NCBI GenBank assembly: GCA_016709335.1
Contig: JADJNC010000024.1
Location: 1-62,429 of the forward strand
Direction of reading: 5' to 3'
DNA from: Candidatus Propionivibrio dominans
Lineage (GTDB): Bacteria; Pseudomonadota; Gammaproteobacteria; Burkholderiales; Rhodocyclaceae
Length of the DNA: 62,429 nt
A program made the position numbers and the translations under genes. This document shows positions 44,241-54,951 of the stretch, piece by piece. Position 1 is the first letter of the stretch. Every line of letters starts with the position of its first letter. Below the pieces are notes generated by a model, which saw only the letters and a program-made list of their open reading frames with translations, did not search any database and was not told the DNA's origin.

Positions 44241-44302
44241 AATCAATAAACTCCTAAATCTGTTTACAAGTAAAAGTGCTCAATGGGCTTGCGCAAGAGA
44301 GT

Positions 44303-44800
44303 TCAGACGACTGCTCCCTCACGTTGCTTGGCCAGCGCAGCCAGCGCACAGGCCAGACCGGTAACCGGTGCCTGCATGATGCCGAGCAGTTTGGCCAGCA
44401 GTTCATCGCGGCTCGGGATCGAGGCCAGTGCTTGCACGCCGGCCTTGTCGAGAACCTTGCCGGCATATCCGCCAGCCTTCAGAACCAGCTTTTCATTGGT
44501 TTTCGCAAAGTCATTCAGCACTTTTGCGGCAGCAACCGGATCCTGGGAAATGCCATAAATCAAGGGACCCGTCATGTGACCGGCGAGGTCAGCAAACGCG
44601 CTGCCGGTGACCGCGCGACGCACCAGAGTATTTTTCAACACGCGCAGGTACACGCCAGATTTGCGAGCCTGCGCACGCAGCCTGGTGAGGTGAGCCACTT
44701 CAAGACCACTATACTCAGCCACGATGATTGTCTGGGCGTTAGCTACCTGAGCCGACACCTCAGCCACAACGGCTTTTTTTTCATCCAGATTGAGACCCAT
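44303..44800 (-). CDS. rplJ: 50S ribosomal protein L10
   Basis: 165 residues, anchors the L12 stalk. [20 protein letters not shown] is the betaproteobacterial start; the helical C-terminus binds L12 dimers. AGGAGG lies before the ATG. The L10-L12 complex represses its own leader. Confidence 0.97.
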   Translation of the reverse strand: MGLNLDEKKAVVAEVSAQVANAQTIIVAEYSGLEVAHLTRLRAQARKSGVYLRVLKNTLVRRAVTGSAFADLAGHMTGPLIYGISQDPVAAAKVLNDFAKTNEKLVLKAGGYAGKVLDKAGVQALASIPSRDELLAKLLGIMQAPVTGLACALAALAKQREGAVV

Positions 44801-44814
44801 GGGCCCTTCCTCCT

Positions 44815-45010
44815 ATCAAGTCAACACACGAAAAGCCCGGCTGGGCATTCGCACCTACGGCGACCTGAACCAGAAGCATCCGCAGCTCTACAACAGCAAC
44901 TGCAAAAAATTCCTGTTCGGGATTCACCGTCTACGCAGGCCGCTTAACACACTTAAGCCTTCAGGCATTGTTCTGTCTTCCGGCACCTGCGGTCTTTGAC
45001 GATCTGCCGG
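44815..45010 (-). promoter_or_regulatory. L10 leader region (ribosomal protein autoregulation)
   Basis: A 274-bp untranslated gap lies between rplA and rplJ and contains the segment GCGTAGACGGTGAATCC found in L10 leaders of related bacteria, plus GCCCAGCCGGGCTTTTCG near the rplJ start. This is the expected target of L10(L12)4. Assignment rests on position and remembered leader motifs. Confidence 0.5.
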
Positions 45011-45074
45011 CGCAACAGCCCGCCGGCAGCCCAAAGTTCTATGCGGAGCCGATTCATTGGCTCCATTAACATAC

Positions 45075-45764
45075 TTACAGTGTGGTCGAATCCACACGAA
45101 CGCCCGGACCCATGGTGCTGGATACGGCAATTTTCTTCAGATACTGGCCCTTAGAACTGGCCGGCTTGGCCTTGGTCAGCGCCTCGATCAGGGCCTTCAG
45201 GTTCTGCTCCAGCTTTTCAGGAGCAAAGGAAGCACGACCAATCGTGCTATGCACGATGCCACCCTTGTCGGTACGGTACTGGACCTGTCCGGCCTTGGCA
45301 TTCTTGACGCCAGTAGTAACATCCATGGTTACCGTGCCCACCTTCGGATTCGGCATCAGACCGCGCGGCCCGAGGATCTGGCCAAGCTGACCGACGACGC
45401 GCATGGCATCAGGCGTGGCAATGACCACGTCGAAGTTCATGTTACCGGCCTTGATATCTGCGGCGAGATCCTCAAAACCGACGATATCGGCACCGGCTGC
45501 CCTGGCGGCATCTGCCTTCTCACCCTGGGCGAAAACGGCGACACGGACGGTCTTGCCGGTACCGGCCGGCAACACGACCGAACCACGAACCAGTTGATCG
45601 GATTTGCGTGCGTCGATACCGAGGCTGACGGCAACGTCGATCGACTCGTCAAACTTGGCAGTGGCAAAGTCCTTGGCCAGCTTCAGTGCGTCGCCAACGG
45701 CGTAGCTCTTGTTGCGGTCAACCTTGCCCTGGAAGGCTTTTTGGCGCTTGCTCAGAGTTGCCAT
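45075..45764 (-). CDS. rplA: 50S ribosomal protein L1
   Basis: 229 residues from [16 protein letters not shown], starting 1 bp after rplK. Forms the L1 stalk that moves E-site tRNA. Contains [15 protein letters not shown], the family signature. Represses the L11 operon in enterics. Confidence 0.97.
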   Translation of the reverse strand: MATLSKRQKAFQGKVDRNKSYAVGDALKLAKDFATAKFDESIDVAVSLGIDARKSDQLVRGSVVLPAGTGKTVRVAVFAQGEKADAARAAGADIVGFEDLAADIKAGNMNFDVVIATPDAMRVVGQLGQILGPRGLMPNPKVGTVTMDVTTGVKNAKAGQVQYRTDKGGIVHSTIGRASFAPEKLEQNLKALIEALTKAKPASSKGQYLKKIAVSSTMGPGVRVDSTTL

Positions 45765-45765
45765 G

Positions 45766-46197
45766 TTATATGCCCTCCACGGTAATGCCCATCGAACGGG
45801 CGCTGCCGGCGATCGTGCGCACCGCCGCATCCATGTCGGCAGCCGTCAGATCAGGCATCTTCTGGGTGGCGATCGCTTCGCACTGGGCACGGGTCAGCTT
45901 GCCAACCTTGTCGGTATGGGGCTTCGGACTTCCCTTTTGAATGCCAGCCGCCTTCTTGATCAGAATGGTCGCCGGCGGCGTTTTCATGATGAAGGTGAAG
46001 CTCTTGTCCGCGAAGGCGGTAATCACCACCGGAATCGGCAGACCCGGCTCCAGACCCTGGGTCTGAGCGTTGAAGGCCTTGCAGAATTCCATGATGTTCA
46101 GGCCACGCTGACCCAGCGCGGGACCGATCGGGGGCGAGGGGTTGGCCTTGCCCGCCGGCACTTGCAGCTTGATGAAGCCGACAATTTTCTTTGCCAC
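45766..46197 (-). CDS. rplK: 50S ribosomal protein L11
   Basis: 143 residues with a GTG start preceded by AAAGGAG. Core [20 protein letters not shown] binds the GTPase-associated rRNA; the N-terminal lysines are the PrmA methylation region. Position between nusG and rplA is standard. Confidence 0.97.
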   Translation of the reverse strand: MAKKIVGFIKLQVPAGKANPSPPIGPALGQRGLNIMEFCKAFNAQTQGLEPGLPIPVVITAFADKSFTFIMKTPPATILIKKAAGIQKGSPKPHTDKVGKLTRAQCEAIATQKMPDLTAADMDAAVRTIAGSARSMGITVEGI

Positions 46198-46328
46198 GGT
46201 ATAGCTCCTTTAAATGGGTGCAAACGCGCTTTTCAGGGCGCTCCCCAACGACAAATGCGGCCCGGGGGCCGCCCTGCTGCGGCGCACTAAATCAGCACGC
46301 CACGATTCAAGCTGAATCAGGCCGTATT

Positions 46329-46862
46329 TCAGGCTTTTTCGACCTGACCAAATTCCAGTTCCACCGGCGTCGCGCGACCGAAAATGGTCACTGAGACACG
46401 CAGGCGATTCTTTTCATAATTGACGTTCTCAACCGAGCCATGAAAATCGGTAAACGGACCGTCCTTGACGCGAACAACCTCACCCGGCTCGAACAGCACC
46501 TTGGGACGCGGTTTCTCGACGCCGTCCTGCATCTGTTGCATGATCTTCGCGACTTCCTTCTCGGAAATCGGAGTCGGCTTGTTGGCAGAACCGCCGACAA
46601 AACCGGTCACTTTCGGCGTGCTTTTGACGAGATGCCAGGACTCGTCGTTCATCTCCATTTCAACCAGCACGTAGCCGGGAAAGAATTTTCGTTCGGAGAT
46701 ACTTTTCTGGCCCAGTTTCAATTCGACCACTTCCTCTACCGGCACCAGCACGCGTCCGAATACATCCTGCATTCCCTGACGCTGAATGCGTTCGTCAAGC
46801 GCACGTTGCACGCTCTTTTCGAAGCCCGAATAGGCATGAACGACATACCAGCGCTTGCTCAT
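46329..46862 (-). CDS. nusG: Transcription termination/antitermination factor NusG
   Basis: 177 residues from [20 protein letters not shown]. The NGN domain (1-115) binds RNA polymerase; the KOW domain ([19 protein letters not shown]) couples to Rho or S10. Its ATG overlaps the secE stop (ATGA), so the pair is translationally coupled. Confidence 0.97.
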   Translation of the reverse strand: MSKRWYVVHAYSGFEKSVQRALDERIQRQGMQDVFGRVLVPVEEVVELKLGQKSISERKFFPGYVLVEMEMNDESWHLVKSTPKVTGFVGGSANKPTPISEKEVAKIMQQMQDGVEKPRPKVLFEPGEVVRVKDGPFTDFHGSVENVNYEKNRLRVSVTIFGRATPVELEFGQVEKA

Positions 46863-47212
46863 GTTTTTCTCCATCCAAGAACCAGGTCGTACAACACCCA
46901 CTCCAGGCTCTTGTCAGTCAGCCAGAGAAAAAACGCCATGATGACAACGAAGGCAAACACCAGACCCGTGGTTTGCAGCGTTTCCTTGCGTGTCGGCCAG
47001 ACAACCTTTTTCGCCTCGTTCGTCGCCTCTTTGGCAAAACCAAAGAACTGGCGTCCCGGCTCGGTCTGCCACGCTACGGCGGCAGAAAGACCAACGCCGG
47101 CGAGTACGGCCAGCACGCGCAGAATCATTGCCTGCTCGGCAAGCAGGTAAAAGCCAGCGACACCAGCAACCAGTAACAACAGCGCCAACGCAAACTTGAT
47201 TTTATCGGCCAT
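46859..47212 (-). CDS. secE: Protein translocase subunit SecE
   Basis: 117 residues with three membrane segments, the long proteobacterial type. The amphipathic [10 protein letters not shown] segment precedes the last helix, the essential part that clamps SecY. Partner of the SecY encoded at 19747-21072. Confidence 0.95.
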   Translation of the reverse strand: MADKIKFALALLLLVAGVAGFYLLAEQAMILRVLAVLAGVGLSAAVAWQTEPGRQFFGFAKEATNEAKKVVWPTRKETLQTTGLVFAFVVIMAFFLWLTDKSLEWVLYDLVLGWRKT

Positions 47213-47235
47213 TTCGTCAGCTTAATTTATAGTGG

Positions 47236-47311
47236 TGGCAGGGGCAGAGGGAATCGAACCCCCAACCTTCGGTTTTGGAGACCGACGCTCTGCCAGTTGA
47301 GCTATACCCCT
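47236..47311 (-). tRNA. tRNA-Trp (CCA)
   Basis: A 76-nt cloverleaf with acceptor AGGGGTA/TGCCCCT, anticodon loop CTCCAAA with anticodon CCA, T-loop GGTTCGATTCC and encoded 3' CCA. Lies between tuf copy 2 and secE, the conserved location. Confidence 0.97.
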
Positions 47312-47365
47312 GCAGCAGAGACAAAGAGCGCCCCGTTGCCGGAACGCACTAGCGTCCTTGTACCT

Positions 47366-48555
47366 TTATTCGATGATCTTGGCGACGACGCCGGCGCCGA
47401 CGGTACGACCGCCTTCACGGATGGCGAAACGCAGACCTTCTTCCATGGCGATCGGGTTGATCAGCTTGACCGTCATCTGGATGTTGTCACCCGGCATCAC
47501 CATCTCGACACCTTCCGGCAGGGAGATCGCGCCGGTCACGTCGGTGGTGCGGAAGTAGAACTGCGGACGGTAGTTGTTGAAGAACGGGGTGTGACGACCG
47601 CCTTCGTCCTTGGACAGGACGTACACTTCTCCGGTGAAGTGGGTGTGCGGGTTGATCGAGCCCGGCTTGGCCAGCACCTGACCGCGCTCGACTTCTTCGC
47701 GCTTGGTGCCGCGCAGCAGTACGCCAACGTTGTCGCCAGCCTGTCCCTGGTCAAGCAGCTTGCGGAACATTTCGACGCCGGTGCAGATGGTCTTGACGGT
47801 GGGCTTGATGCCGACGATTTCGATTTCTTCGCCAACCTTGACGATGCCGCGTTCGACACGGCCGGTGACGACGGTACCGCGTCCGGAGATCGAGAAGACA
47901 TCTTCGATCGGTAGCAGGAAGGGTTTGTCAACGACGCGTGCGGGTGTCGGGATGTAGCTGTCGAGGGCATCGGCCAGGCGCATGATCGAGGCTTCGCCCA
48001 GGTCGCCGGTGTCGCCTTCGAGGGCTTTCAGGGCGGAACCCTTTGATGATCGGGATGTCGTCGCCGGGGAATTCGTACTTGGAGAGCAGTTCGCGAACTT
48101 CCATTTCGACGAGTTCGAGCAGTTCTTCGTCGTCAACCATGTCGCATTTGTTGAGGGGACGATGATGTACGGTACGCCGACCTGGCGCGCCAGCAGGATG
48201 TGTTCGCGGGTCTGCGGCATCGGGCCGTCGCGGCCGAGCAGACGAGTATGGCGCCGTCCATCTGGGCGGCGCCGGTGATCATGTTCTTGATGTAGTCGGC
48301 GTGGCCCGGGCAGTCAACGTGGGCGTAGTGGCGGTTGGCGGTTTCGTATTCAACGTGGGCGGTGTTGATGGTGATGCCGCGTGCCTTTTCTTCCGGCGCC
48401 GCGTCAATCTGGTCGTAGGCCTTGGCCTCTCCACCAAACTTCTTCGACAGGATCGTCGTGATCGCCGCCGTCAGCGTCGTCTTGCCATGATCAACGTGAC
48501 CAATCGTGCCAACGTTTACGTGCGGCTTCGTACGCTCAAATTTTGTCTTGGCCAT
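47366..48555 (-). CDS. tuf: Elongation factor Tu, copy 2, frame-disrupted
   Basis: Full-length tuf by alignment to copy 1 at 30530-31720, but three single-base length differences break the frame: an extra T in a TTT run at 48042-48044, GGGG in place of GGTAG near 48155, and a missing A near 48229. The parts on either side encode normal EF-Tu, including GHVDHGKTT and the C-terminal half. Either this copy has decayed or, more likely given other frame errors here, the near-identical copies were poorly resolved in assembly. Confidence 0.92.
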
Positions 48556-48608
48556 TGCCGGTACCTCTAAACGTTAGATGTTGAAAAAAACCTTCAAACC
48601 ATAAACCT

Positions 48609-48683
<75 letters not shown>

Positions 48684-48722
48684 ATCCTGCTTGCAATACA
48701 AATCAAATTTCCAGAAGCAAAG

Positions 48723-48796
48723 TGGAGCGGGTGAAGGGAATCGAACCCTCGTCTTAAGCTTGGAAGGCTTCAGCTCTACCATTGAGCTACACCCGC
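48723..48796 (-). tRNA. tRNA-Gly (TCC)
   Basis: 74 nt. Acceptor GCGGGTG/CACCCGC, loop CTTCCAA with anticodon TCC, T-loop GGTTCGATTCC, encoded CCA. Between tRNA-Tyr and tRNA-Thr. Confidence 0.97.
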
Positions 48797-48847
48797 GCAA
48801 CCATTTACCCGCAGCACAACCAGTCCAAACCTCATTCAGCGGCATTT

Positions 48848-48930
48848 TGGTGGAGGGAGAAGGATTCGAACCTTCGAAGGCAGAGCCCAGATTTACAGTC
48901 TGATCCCGTTGACCGCTTGGGTATCCCTCC
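48848..48930 (-). tRNA. tRNA-Tyr (GTA)
   Basis: 83 nt with a long variable arm, acceptor GGAGGGA/TCCCTCC, anticodon GTA in CTGTAAA, T-loop GGTTCGAATCC and encoded CCA. First gene of the tRNA-tuf transcript. Confidence 0.97.
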
Positions 48931-48945
48931 AACTCGCAACCGGAA

Positions 48946-48974
48946 ATTGTGACGTGCCGGTCAAGGATTGTCAA
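48946..48974 (-). promoter_or_regulatory. Promoter of the tRNA-Tyr/Gly/Thr-tuf operon
   Basis: A perfect TTGACA -35, a 17-bp spacer and CACAAT -10 on the minus strand, ending about 15 bp before tRNA-Tyr. Confidence 0.75.
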
Positions 48975-49115
48975 ACAGTTTTTTTCGGATCGGGCCATAG
49001 TATAGCAGAAATCGTGCCGACAATTTTCATATCGGATACTTTTTCCGCTTGGATTTCAAATGCATCAGCATGGCAGGCGAATACAATGGGAAGCCCAACC
49101 TAGGAGCAAGCGGTT

Positions 49116-49919
49116 TTGTCTGCCCTACCCCCTGAATCCGACAGCGGCGCCGATGCGCAAGCGATACCGCAAACCCGTCCACATCTGCGCCAACTGGCCT
49201 TGCAGTGCGCTGCAGCATTCGCGGTGCTCTCCCTGGCCTGGCCATACTTCGTCATGCGCAATGAAATACTGCCGTGGCCGGCAACCGCGCTGGCCATCGG
49301 TGCAGTCGCCCTGCTGCTGGCCAGCCTCACCCGCCAACCCTGGTGGTGGCGGCTGATCCATATGCTGTTCGCCCCACTGGCCTGGGCTGTTGCCTCACTG
49401 TCGATTGACCCCGGCTGGTTTTTTCTGGCCTTCATCATGCTGCTGCTGGTTTATCGCGGCGCACTGACTGGCCAGATTCCGCTTTTTCTCTCCAGCAAGG
49501 ATACGCCAGCCGCCCTCGCAGAGCTCATGTCAGAGCGTCCGGGCACGCGCTTTATAGACCTTGGGGCAGGCATCGGCAGCGTACTGCGCCCGCTGGCCAG
49601 GGCGCTACCGGAGGCACAACTCACCGGGATCGAAAATGCCCCCGCCACCTGGCTGGCCGGCTATCTGCGCACTGCCGGTCTGCCTAACTGCACGTGGCGC
49701 TGGGGAGACATCTGGCGTACCAGCCTCGCGGAGTACGATGTCGTTTACGCTTTTCTCTCCCCGGCTCCGATGCCGGCGCTATGGGCAAAGGTCGAGCTTG
49801 AAATGCCCCCGGGAAGTCTGTTCATCAGCAACAGCTTTCCCGTTCCAGGAGTTGCAGCCAGCCGCATAGTCGAGATTGACGATGCGCGGCAAACCCGGCT
49901 TTACTGCTACCGGCGCTGA
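49116..49919 (+). CDS. Membrane-anchored class I SAM-dependent methyltransferase
   Basis: 267 residues from a TTG start with AGGAG about 9 bp upstream; no better ATG is at hand. Three or four hydrophobic segments lie between residues 30 and 115 (for example ALAIGAVALLLASL and FFLAFIMLLLVYRG). The methyltransferase motif I FIDLGAGIGSVL is near residue 150. Acidic motif II (GIENAP) and SPAPMPALWAKV follow. Substrate unknown; similar proteins are usually annotated only as class I methyltransferases. It is divergent from the tRNA operon. Confidence 0.75.
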   Translation: MSALPPESDSGADAQAIPQTRPHLRQLALQCAAAFAVLSLAWPYFVMRNEILPWPATALAIGAVALLLASLTRQPWWWRLIHMLFAPLAWAVASLSIDPGWFFLAFIMLLLVYRGALTGQIPLFLSSKDTPAALAELMSERPGTRFIDLGAGIGSVLRPLARALPEAQLTGIENAPATWLAGYLRTAGLPNCTWRWGDIWRTSLAEYDVVYAFLSPAPMPALWAKVELEMPPGSLFISNSFPVPGVAASRIVEIDDARQTRLYCYRR

Positions 49920-50169
49920 CCAAGGCTATGGAAGCCTCCGGCCATGGCGGTCGACGAGCGACAATTCCGGAGTGCACTGACGAGGCGTCTGCAGGCAGGC
50001 AAGCCCACCCTGATCAGGGCATGACTTTCGATAACATGCGCTTTGACCATGGTGGCCAATGAAAATGGGGTTATGATGGCTTCCACCTGTCACCATTCCT
50101 GGCGTCAGGAGCATCAAGCAGCGACGTTTTACGTTAAGATGAATTCATTTCAAGGACTGGAGTTACGAC

Positions 50170-50625
50170 ATGGCGAACAACACTGATTCAAACAACCCGA
50201 TGGACTTCGCCCAAAACCTCTGGGAAAAAATGGGCTTTTCGCTGCCGGGCATGGTCACCCCGACTTTCGACGTTGACGAACTTGAAAAACGGCTGGTCGA
50301 TCTCAAGACAGTCGAAAGCTGGCTCAAGATGAACCTGTCGATGCTGCAGATGACCATCAAGACGCTTGAGATGCAATGCTCCACGCTCAATGCCGTCCGC
50401 CAGATCGGCAACATCAAGCCTGATCAGGTCATGGCTTCAGCACTCCCGTTTGCCAAGGCGCCGGCTGAAGCCGGCGACGATGACAGTGCCGCCGATCCAT
50501 TGCAGTCAGCCATGTGGCCATGGGCGCTGATGCAGAAGATACAGACGCAAATGCAAGAGGCGATGGAGAAACAGGCCGCTGCGCTGACTTCGACAGATTC
50601 AACGAGCACCAAAGCCGATAAATAG
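50170..50625 (+). CDS. phaM: PhaM-like polyhydroxyalkanoate granule protein
   Basis: 151 residues, GGAG 8 bp before the ATG. The core FDVDELEKRLVDLKTVESWL followed by MLQMTIKTLEMQ matches PhaM, which in Cupriavidus necator binds PHB synthase and nucleoid DNA and spreads granules to daughter cells. The C-terminus is acidic/Thr-Ser-Lys-rich (STDSTSTKADK), shorter than the Lys/Pro/Ala DNA-binding tail of the model protein, so DNA binding may differ. The call rests on the core motif. Confidence 0.8.
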   Translation: MANNTDSNNPMDFAQNLWEKMGFSLPGMVTPTFDVDELEKRLVDLKTVESWLKMNLSMLQMTIKTLEMQCSTLNAVRQIGNIKPDQVMASALPFAKAPAEAGDDDSAADPLQSAMWPWALMQKIQTQMQEAMEKQAAALTSTDSTSTKADK

Positions 50626-50779
50626 TCGAGCTGATGCTTGGTGGCTTAGCCCGTTGCCGGCCGGCTGTTTGCTGTTTATTTCGATCACCCGGCAAGCGAT
50701 TTATCAGCAGTCGAACTCCCCAGCAAGATCTTGAGCCCTCGCTTCGCCTGGAACTGCTTCGGGACAATTCAGCAGGTGT

Positions 50780-51286
50780 TTACCGACGAGGCTCGCAACG
50801 CTCCAGCCATTTCGCGTCCATATCGATCAACCCGCCTTTTTTCAGAGCCTGGTCGAGAAAGTAGCCGCGAAACAGCCAGCCGGCGGTTCCATGCTGATTC
50901 GACCACGGCGTTTCCCATTCCTCGACGGCCACACGGATGCGCAACACATCCACTTCACGCACATCGGCATCGTTCTCGACGCAAGGCGTAGCCGCGGCAA
51001 CTCGCACCCAGTCCTCACGCGAATAGGCCGACACCTGCTTGCCGATATTCGGGCATCGACCCGCCAACCGGCGCTCGTGGCCCATATCGGCAATCGAACC
51101 TTTCAGCCAGTACGTCGGCGTCTTGAGAACGAGGCCAACACCCCCTTCGCGGAACATGACGCAATCGCCCAATTGGGGGCCGGAGGAAGCCGGTGGCGCT
51201 GACGGCAGCTCATCGGCCGAAGCAGAAAAGGCCATCACCAGCGCACACAGAAAAAACAGCCCGGGCAACCTCATGGCCGTCTTCAT
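50780..51286 (-). CDS. Exported protein of unknown function
   Basis: 168 residues from MKTAMRLPGLFFLCALVMAF, a clear signal peptide cleaved after SASA near residue 25. The mature part is about 143 residues with three or four cysteines (GDCVMF, GRCPNI, TPCVEN, ERCEPRR) that could form disulfides. No family recognised. It lies in the same direction just downstream of the very large protein gene. Confidence 0.7.
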   Translation of the reverse strand: MKTAMRLPGLFFLCALVMAFSASADELPSAPPASSGPQLGDCVMFREGGVGLVLKTPTYWLKGSIADMGHERRLAGRCPNIGKQVSAYSREDWVRVAAATPCVENDADVREVDVLRIRVAVEEWETPWSNQHGTAGWLFRGYFLDQALKKGGLIDMDAKWLERCEPRR

Positions 51287-51345
51287 TGAGAAACGTTCAA
51301 TCACCATCCCTCTGCATTCGAGGGACTGAACTCAGCAGCCAATGC

Positions 51346-54300
51346 TCAACGCACTTCATCGAGCGCTTGCAGGCCGAGGGTGCCGACCAGACCGGCTCGA
51401 TATTCCGCTGAGCCGACACGTACCCGCTCGCCCTGAGCCTGTTCGCGACGCGCCGCAAGCCCGAGGCGATTCGCCACCCCGGCGTTGTCGGGATTGTCGA
51501 GAAACTCGTAAAGCGAAGCCACAACCCGCTTCAGGCGAGCCTCGTCACTGCGCTGTTTGGTATCCAGACGGGCTGCGTACCAGTCACTGGCGAGCACGCT
51601 TTCGCGCGTAAACAGGGAACATCTCACGCAACTCCGGCGACTCCAGCCCATGGCCTTGTTCGGTTCGTCCATGCGCCATGATTTCAAGCAAGGCTCTTAA
51701 CGGCGGGCAGGCCATCGAAATACTGCCATCGGTGAAATAGCTTTCGGCAACGCGTTGATGCGTTGCGACGATATTGGCCATGCCATCGGCAAAAATGTCC
51801 ATGTCCTGTAGCTCGGGGCGCAGCATTTCATCGGTAAATACCGCATGGGGATGCAGAAATATTCGGCCAAAGAAAGTGCTGGCAAAACGGGCTGTCATCC
51901 GGTAGCCGAGCCGGCTGGAGAGAACGGGCTGGCCGCCGTGCTCGAAATCGGCAACGCGCTCCAGCGCGCCAATGGCGATCAGGTTTTGCGCGCTGCGCTC
52001 GCTCGGGCTCATGCGTGAAAAAACCTCGGGCACCAGCAGACTGACGTCGTGATCGACGCGAACGTTCGGCCCGACATAGCCGGCGCAGGAAACCCAGCCG
52101 TCGTAACCGGTGAGCGCGTATGAGACGAAGGCGGCATTCAGGTCGATGATTGCCGGGAGCGCATTGAACGGCGCCTTGGTCAGCGCGCCTTCGGAACCCG
52201 CACCCGTCGTTGACGGCGACTTTCCGGTCATCGAGCTGATGAACTCCATAAACAGCTCGGGCAACTCCATGTAGTGCAGAGGGTTGTATGGACAAAGCGG
52301 CCGGATACCCTCGTCCGGAGGGTTGTTGCGCCGCCCGGCAGCGACCACATGCACCGGCGTAATCAGCGGCTCGGCGCTTGACTGCCGGCGAAACAGGCGC
52401 ATGGCCAGTTCGGCGGTGGCGGTATCTTGCGGGCGCGCGATATCGGGGCGCAACTGGAGATAGCGAGGGTTCTTCGTCGGCTTGCCGTCGACCAGGCGCG
52501 AGTGCGCCGAGGAAACGAAATACTTCGGCGACGAACCCTCGGGCGCCTCGGCAGCGGCTTGAATCAATTGCTGCATGGGTGTGGTAAAGGCACTGAATCC
52601 AATGGAATCATCAACCAGCTCACGCGCATCCGCACCTTCAAGCGGCTCGAAGTTGGAGATAAAGGTACCGGGTGTCGCGATATCGGCTTCAGCCTGGCGA
52701 TCATAGCCGCGGTGGACCGCGTCATCCGGTCTCTGGAACAGACGACGCTCGCAGTTTTGCACAAATTTCCGGGAAAACGCCCCAGGCTCTCCGGCAACCA
52801 GCCCGGCTGGAGCGACCACGCTGGCCGTGATGTCGTCTTCGGTCTGCACCTTGATGGCCGGATGGAAGTCATGACGCAAACCGAACACGCGCCAGGAACC
52901 ATCTTTCTCGAAACCGACACGCAGGGTATTGACAATCAGCGTGCTGCCTCTGAGCTTCAGCGCATATCCCGGTCGGCCGTTGATGAGGTCGACCGAATAA
53001 TAACTTCGCCAGTCGTCGCCCCACTCAGCCCGATGGAAACGCTTGACCACGAAGACAAGCTCTTTGACGTGTTGCGGTATGGCGCGCAGCCAGGTGTTGT
53101 AATCCTCTTTGTAATCGCGGCTGGACGGTGTCAGCAGCTTGATGACGCTACCCATCGAGCGTTCATTGCTCAGGATCAGGCGATGATCGACACCGCATTT
53201 TTCGGGATCGCTGAAGCGTTCGGAGAAATCGCGCGCAAGAATGGCGGCGACCGCATCCATATCCTTTTCAAGGTCGGCCACATAAACATAGCCGGCGAGA
53301 ATCGCATCCGATATCGCCTTGGATATCTCCGATTTGCCCCCGCCGGAAACGGTAGCCGGCTTGTGACAGGTCGTCACTTCTGCCGATGTTCCGACGAGGT
53401 TCCAAAGACGCGGATTGGCACTCAATGGCTCCATATGCATCCGGTAGCCATTGGGTCCCAGGTAGGTTTTCCCCGCCTGCAGCCTGATCGAGGATGTCTT
53501 GCCATCAGGCGTCGTCCACGAGACGTTTTGCGAACGCAGACTGAACGTCGATTTTTCCGGCACCAGAACGATGTGCGAATGCATGCGATCGAGCGCATGC
53601 CCTGCGGGTTGAAGGGCAAAGCGTTCGGAATCGCGCGCCAGCACCTCCTGCAGAGAGTAACTGTCGCCAGCCGTCAGATCGGTGTACTCCAGTCCTTCGT
53701 TGTAACTCGGAAAAACCAGCGCCCCGCCGGAATGTTCTTCCTCGGCTGAGCCGAAGAGATTTGCCGAATAGCTGATCTGCGTCTTCACTTCCTTCTTGCA
53801 GTAACCGAAATAATTGTCAGCGATGATCGTTACAATGACCCCGCGCGCATCTCGCGCGCACAATTTGAATGCGCTTCCTCCGTTATACAGCTCGCTTTCG
53901 CTCTTGTAGCACATTCCGTCGCGGCGTTGCAGCGGCGTCGCGGCATCCCAGTGGGGAAGACCGAGCAGGTGCTTGGGCACATGCGTCAGGTGCGGCGCGA
54001 GAATCACGCAACCGGTATGCCCGGTCCAGCTATCGGGGTCGAGCGAGGCATCATTCTCCGGCAAGTAAGGATCGCCGGCATTGCCAAAAATACTTTCAAC
54101 GAAATCAAGATTGGCCACCAGCGCCCCGGGAACGAAGAAGCGGGTTTCCAGGCGCTTCTCCGTAGTAAAGCCGGGAACAGCAGGCACCACCAAGGGACGC
54201 AGGAGCAGGGAGACAAAACACTTGGCCGGCACCATCTCGCAGGCAGTAAATGGCAACTGCAGCGATTCATCCGGCGGAGTGAGCGCCAGGGCAAGCAGCC

Positions 54301-54796
54301 GGGAAAACGCCACCTTCGGCACGGCCAGCTTGTCGTCGGGAATCGGCAAACCGCCTTCAACGAGGTGAAAAACTCCAGCCGTGGTGCGACGATCACTGGC
54401 CGGATTGTGCAGCACGCCGTTGCGCAGACGATAGCTGCTGAGCAAGGGCGACTTGAAAAAGTCGCCGTGGGCCGGCAGCGACAGGCCGCGCGCCAGACCG
54501 GGCTGATCGAGCACCAGGGTACGGCCCGGCAGATGGGGTGCCGGACCGACATCCGCCAGATACTCCTTGAGAAAATTCTGGATCCGCGTATCGGTCGGGC
54601 ACAGGCGATCACTCAGGCGGCGACTCTGCTCCCTTTGGCGTGCGAGGATCGGTGCCATCAAGCCGGTCAACGATGCACCGTCGGCGCCGGTGGCGAGCGG
54701 CAGACCGAGCAGCGCGAGACGCAGATTGATCGCGGCATTCAGGTCTTCGGGAGCAATGGAGGGAGGGGCTGCTGCGGTATTGATGAGGGAATCCAT
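51346..54796 (-). CDS. Very large conserved protein, possibly PPi-type PEP carboxykinase, frame-disrupted
   Basis: About 1,149 residues when two frames are joined at a GCGCG run (51604-51608). The first frame ends YARKRARQ-stop; the other continues SVLASDWYAARLDTKQ and ends QALDEVR. No signal peptide or membrane segment. Conserved-looking stretches: NYFGYCKKEVKTQISYSANL (about 325), GKTYLGPNGYRMHMEPLS (about 440), SGGGKSEISKAISDAI (about 485) and a second glycine loop MTGKSPSTTGAGSEG (about 875). Length (about 130 kDa) and these segments recall PPi-dependent phosphoenolpyruvate carboxykinase, but this is from memory and unverified. Confidence 0.6.
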
Positions 54797-54951
54797 GTTT
54801 GTACTCAGTGAAAGTGGTCATAACACAGTCAGTATAAGGGCGCGGACACAATAATCCTGCGCCTCGCAAACACCGACAGACATTTGAAGCGTCCAGGATT
54901 GGCTGGAAATTGAACCCTGGCTTAGAGCGCTCAGACTGCGATAATGTTCCC

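Noticed and set aside
47366..48555. tuf copy 2 as a recent transposon-borne duplication
   Set aside because: Two tuf genes in exactly these two positions are ancestral in proteobacteria; no mobile-element ends flank it.
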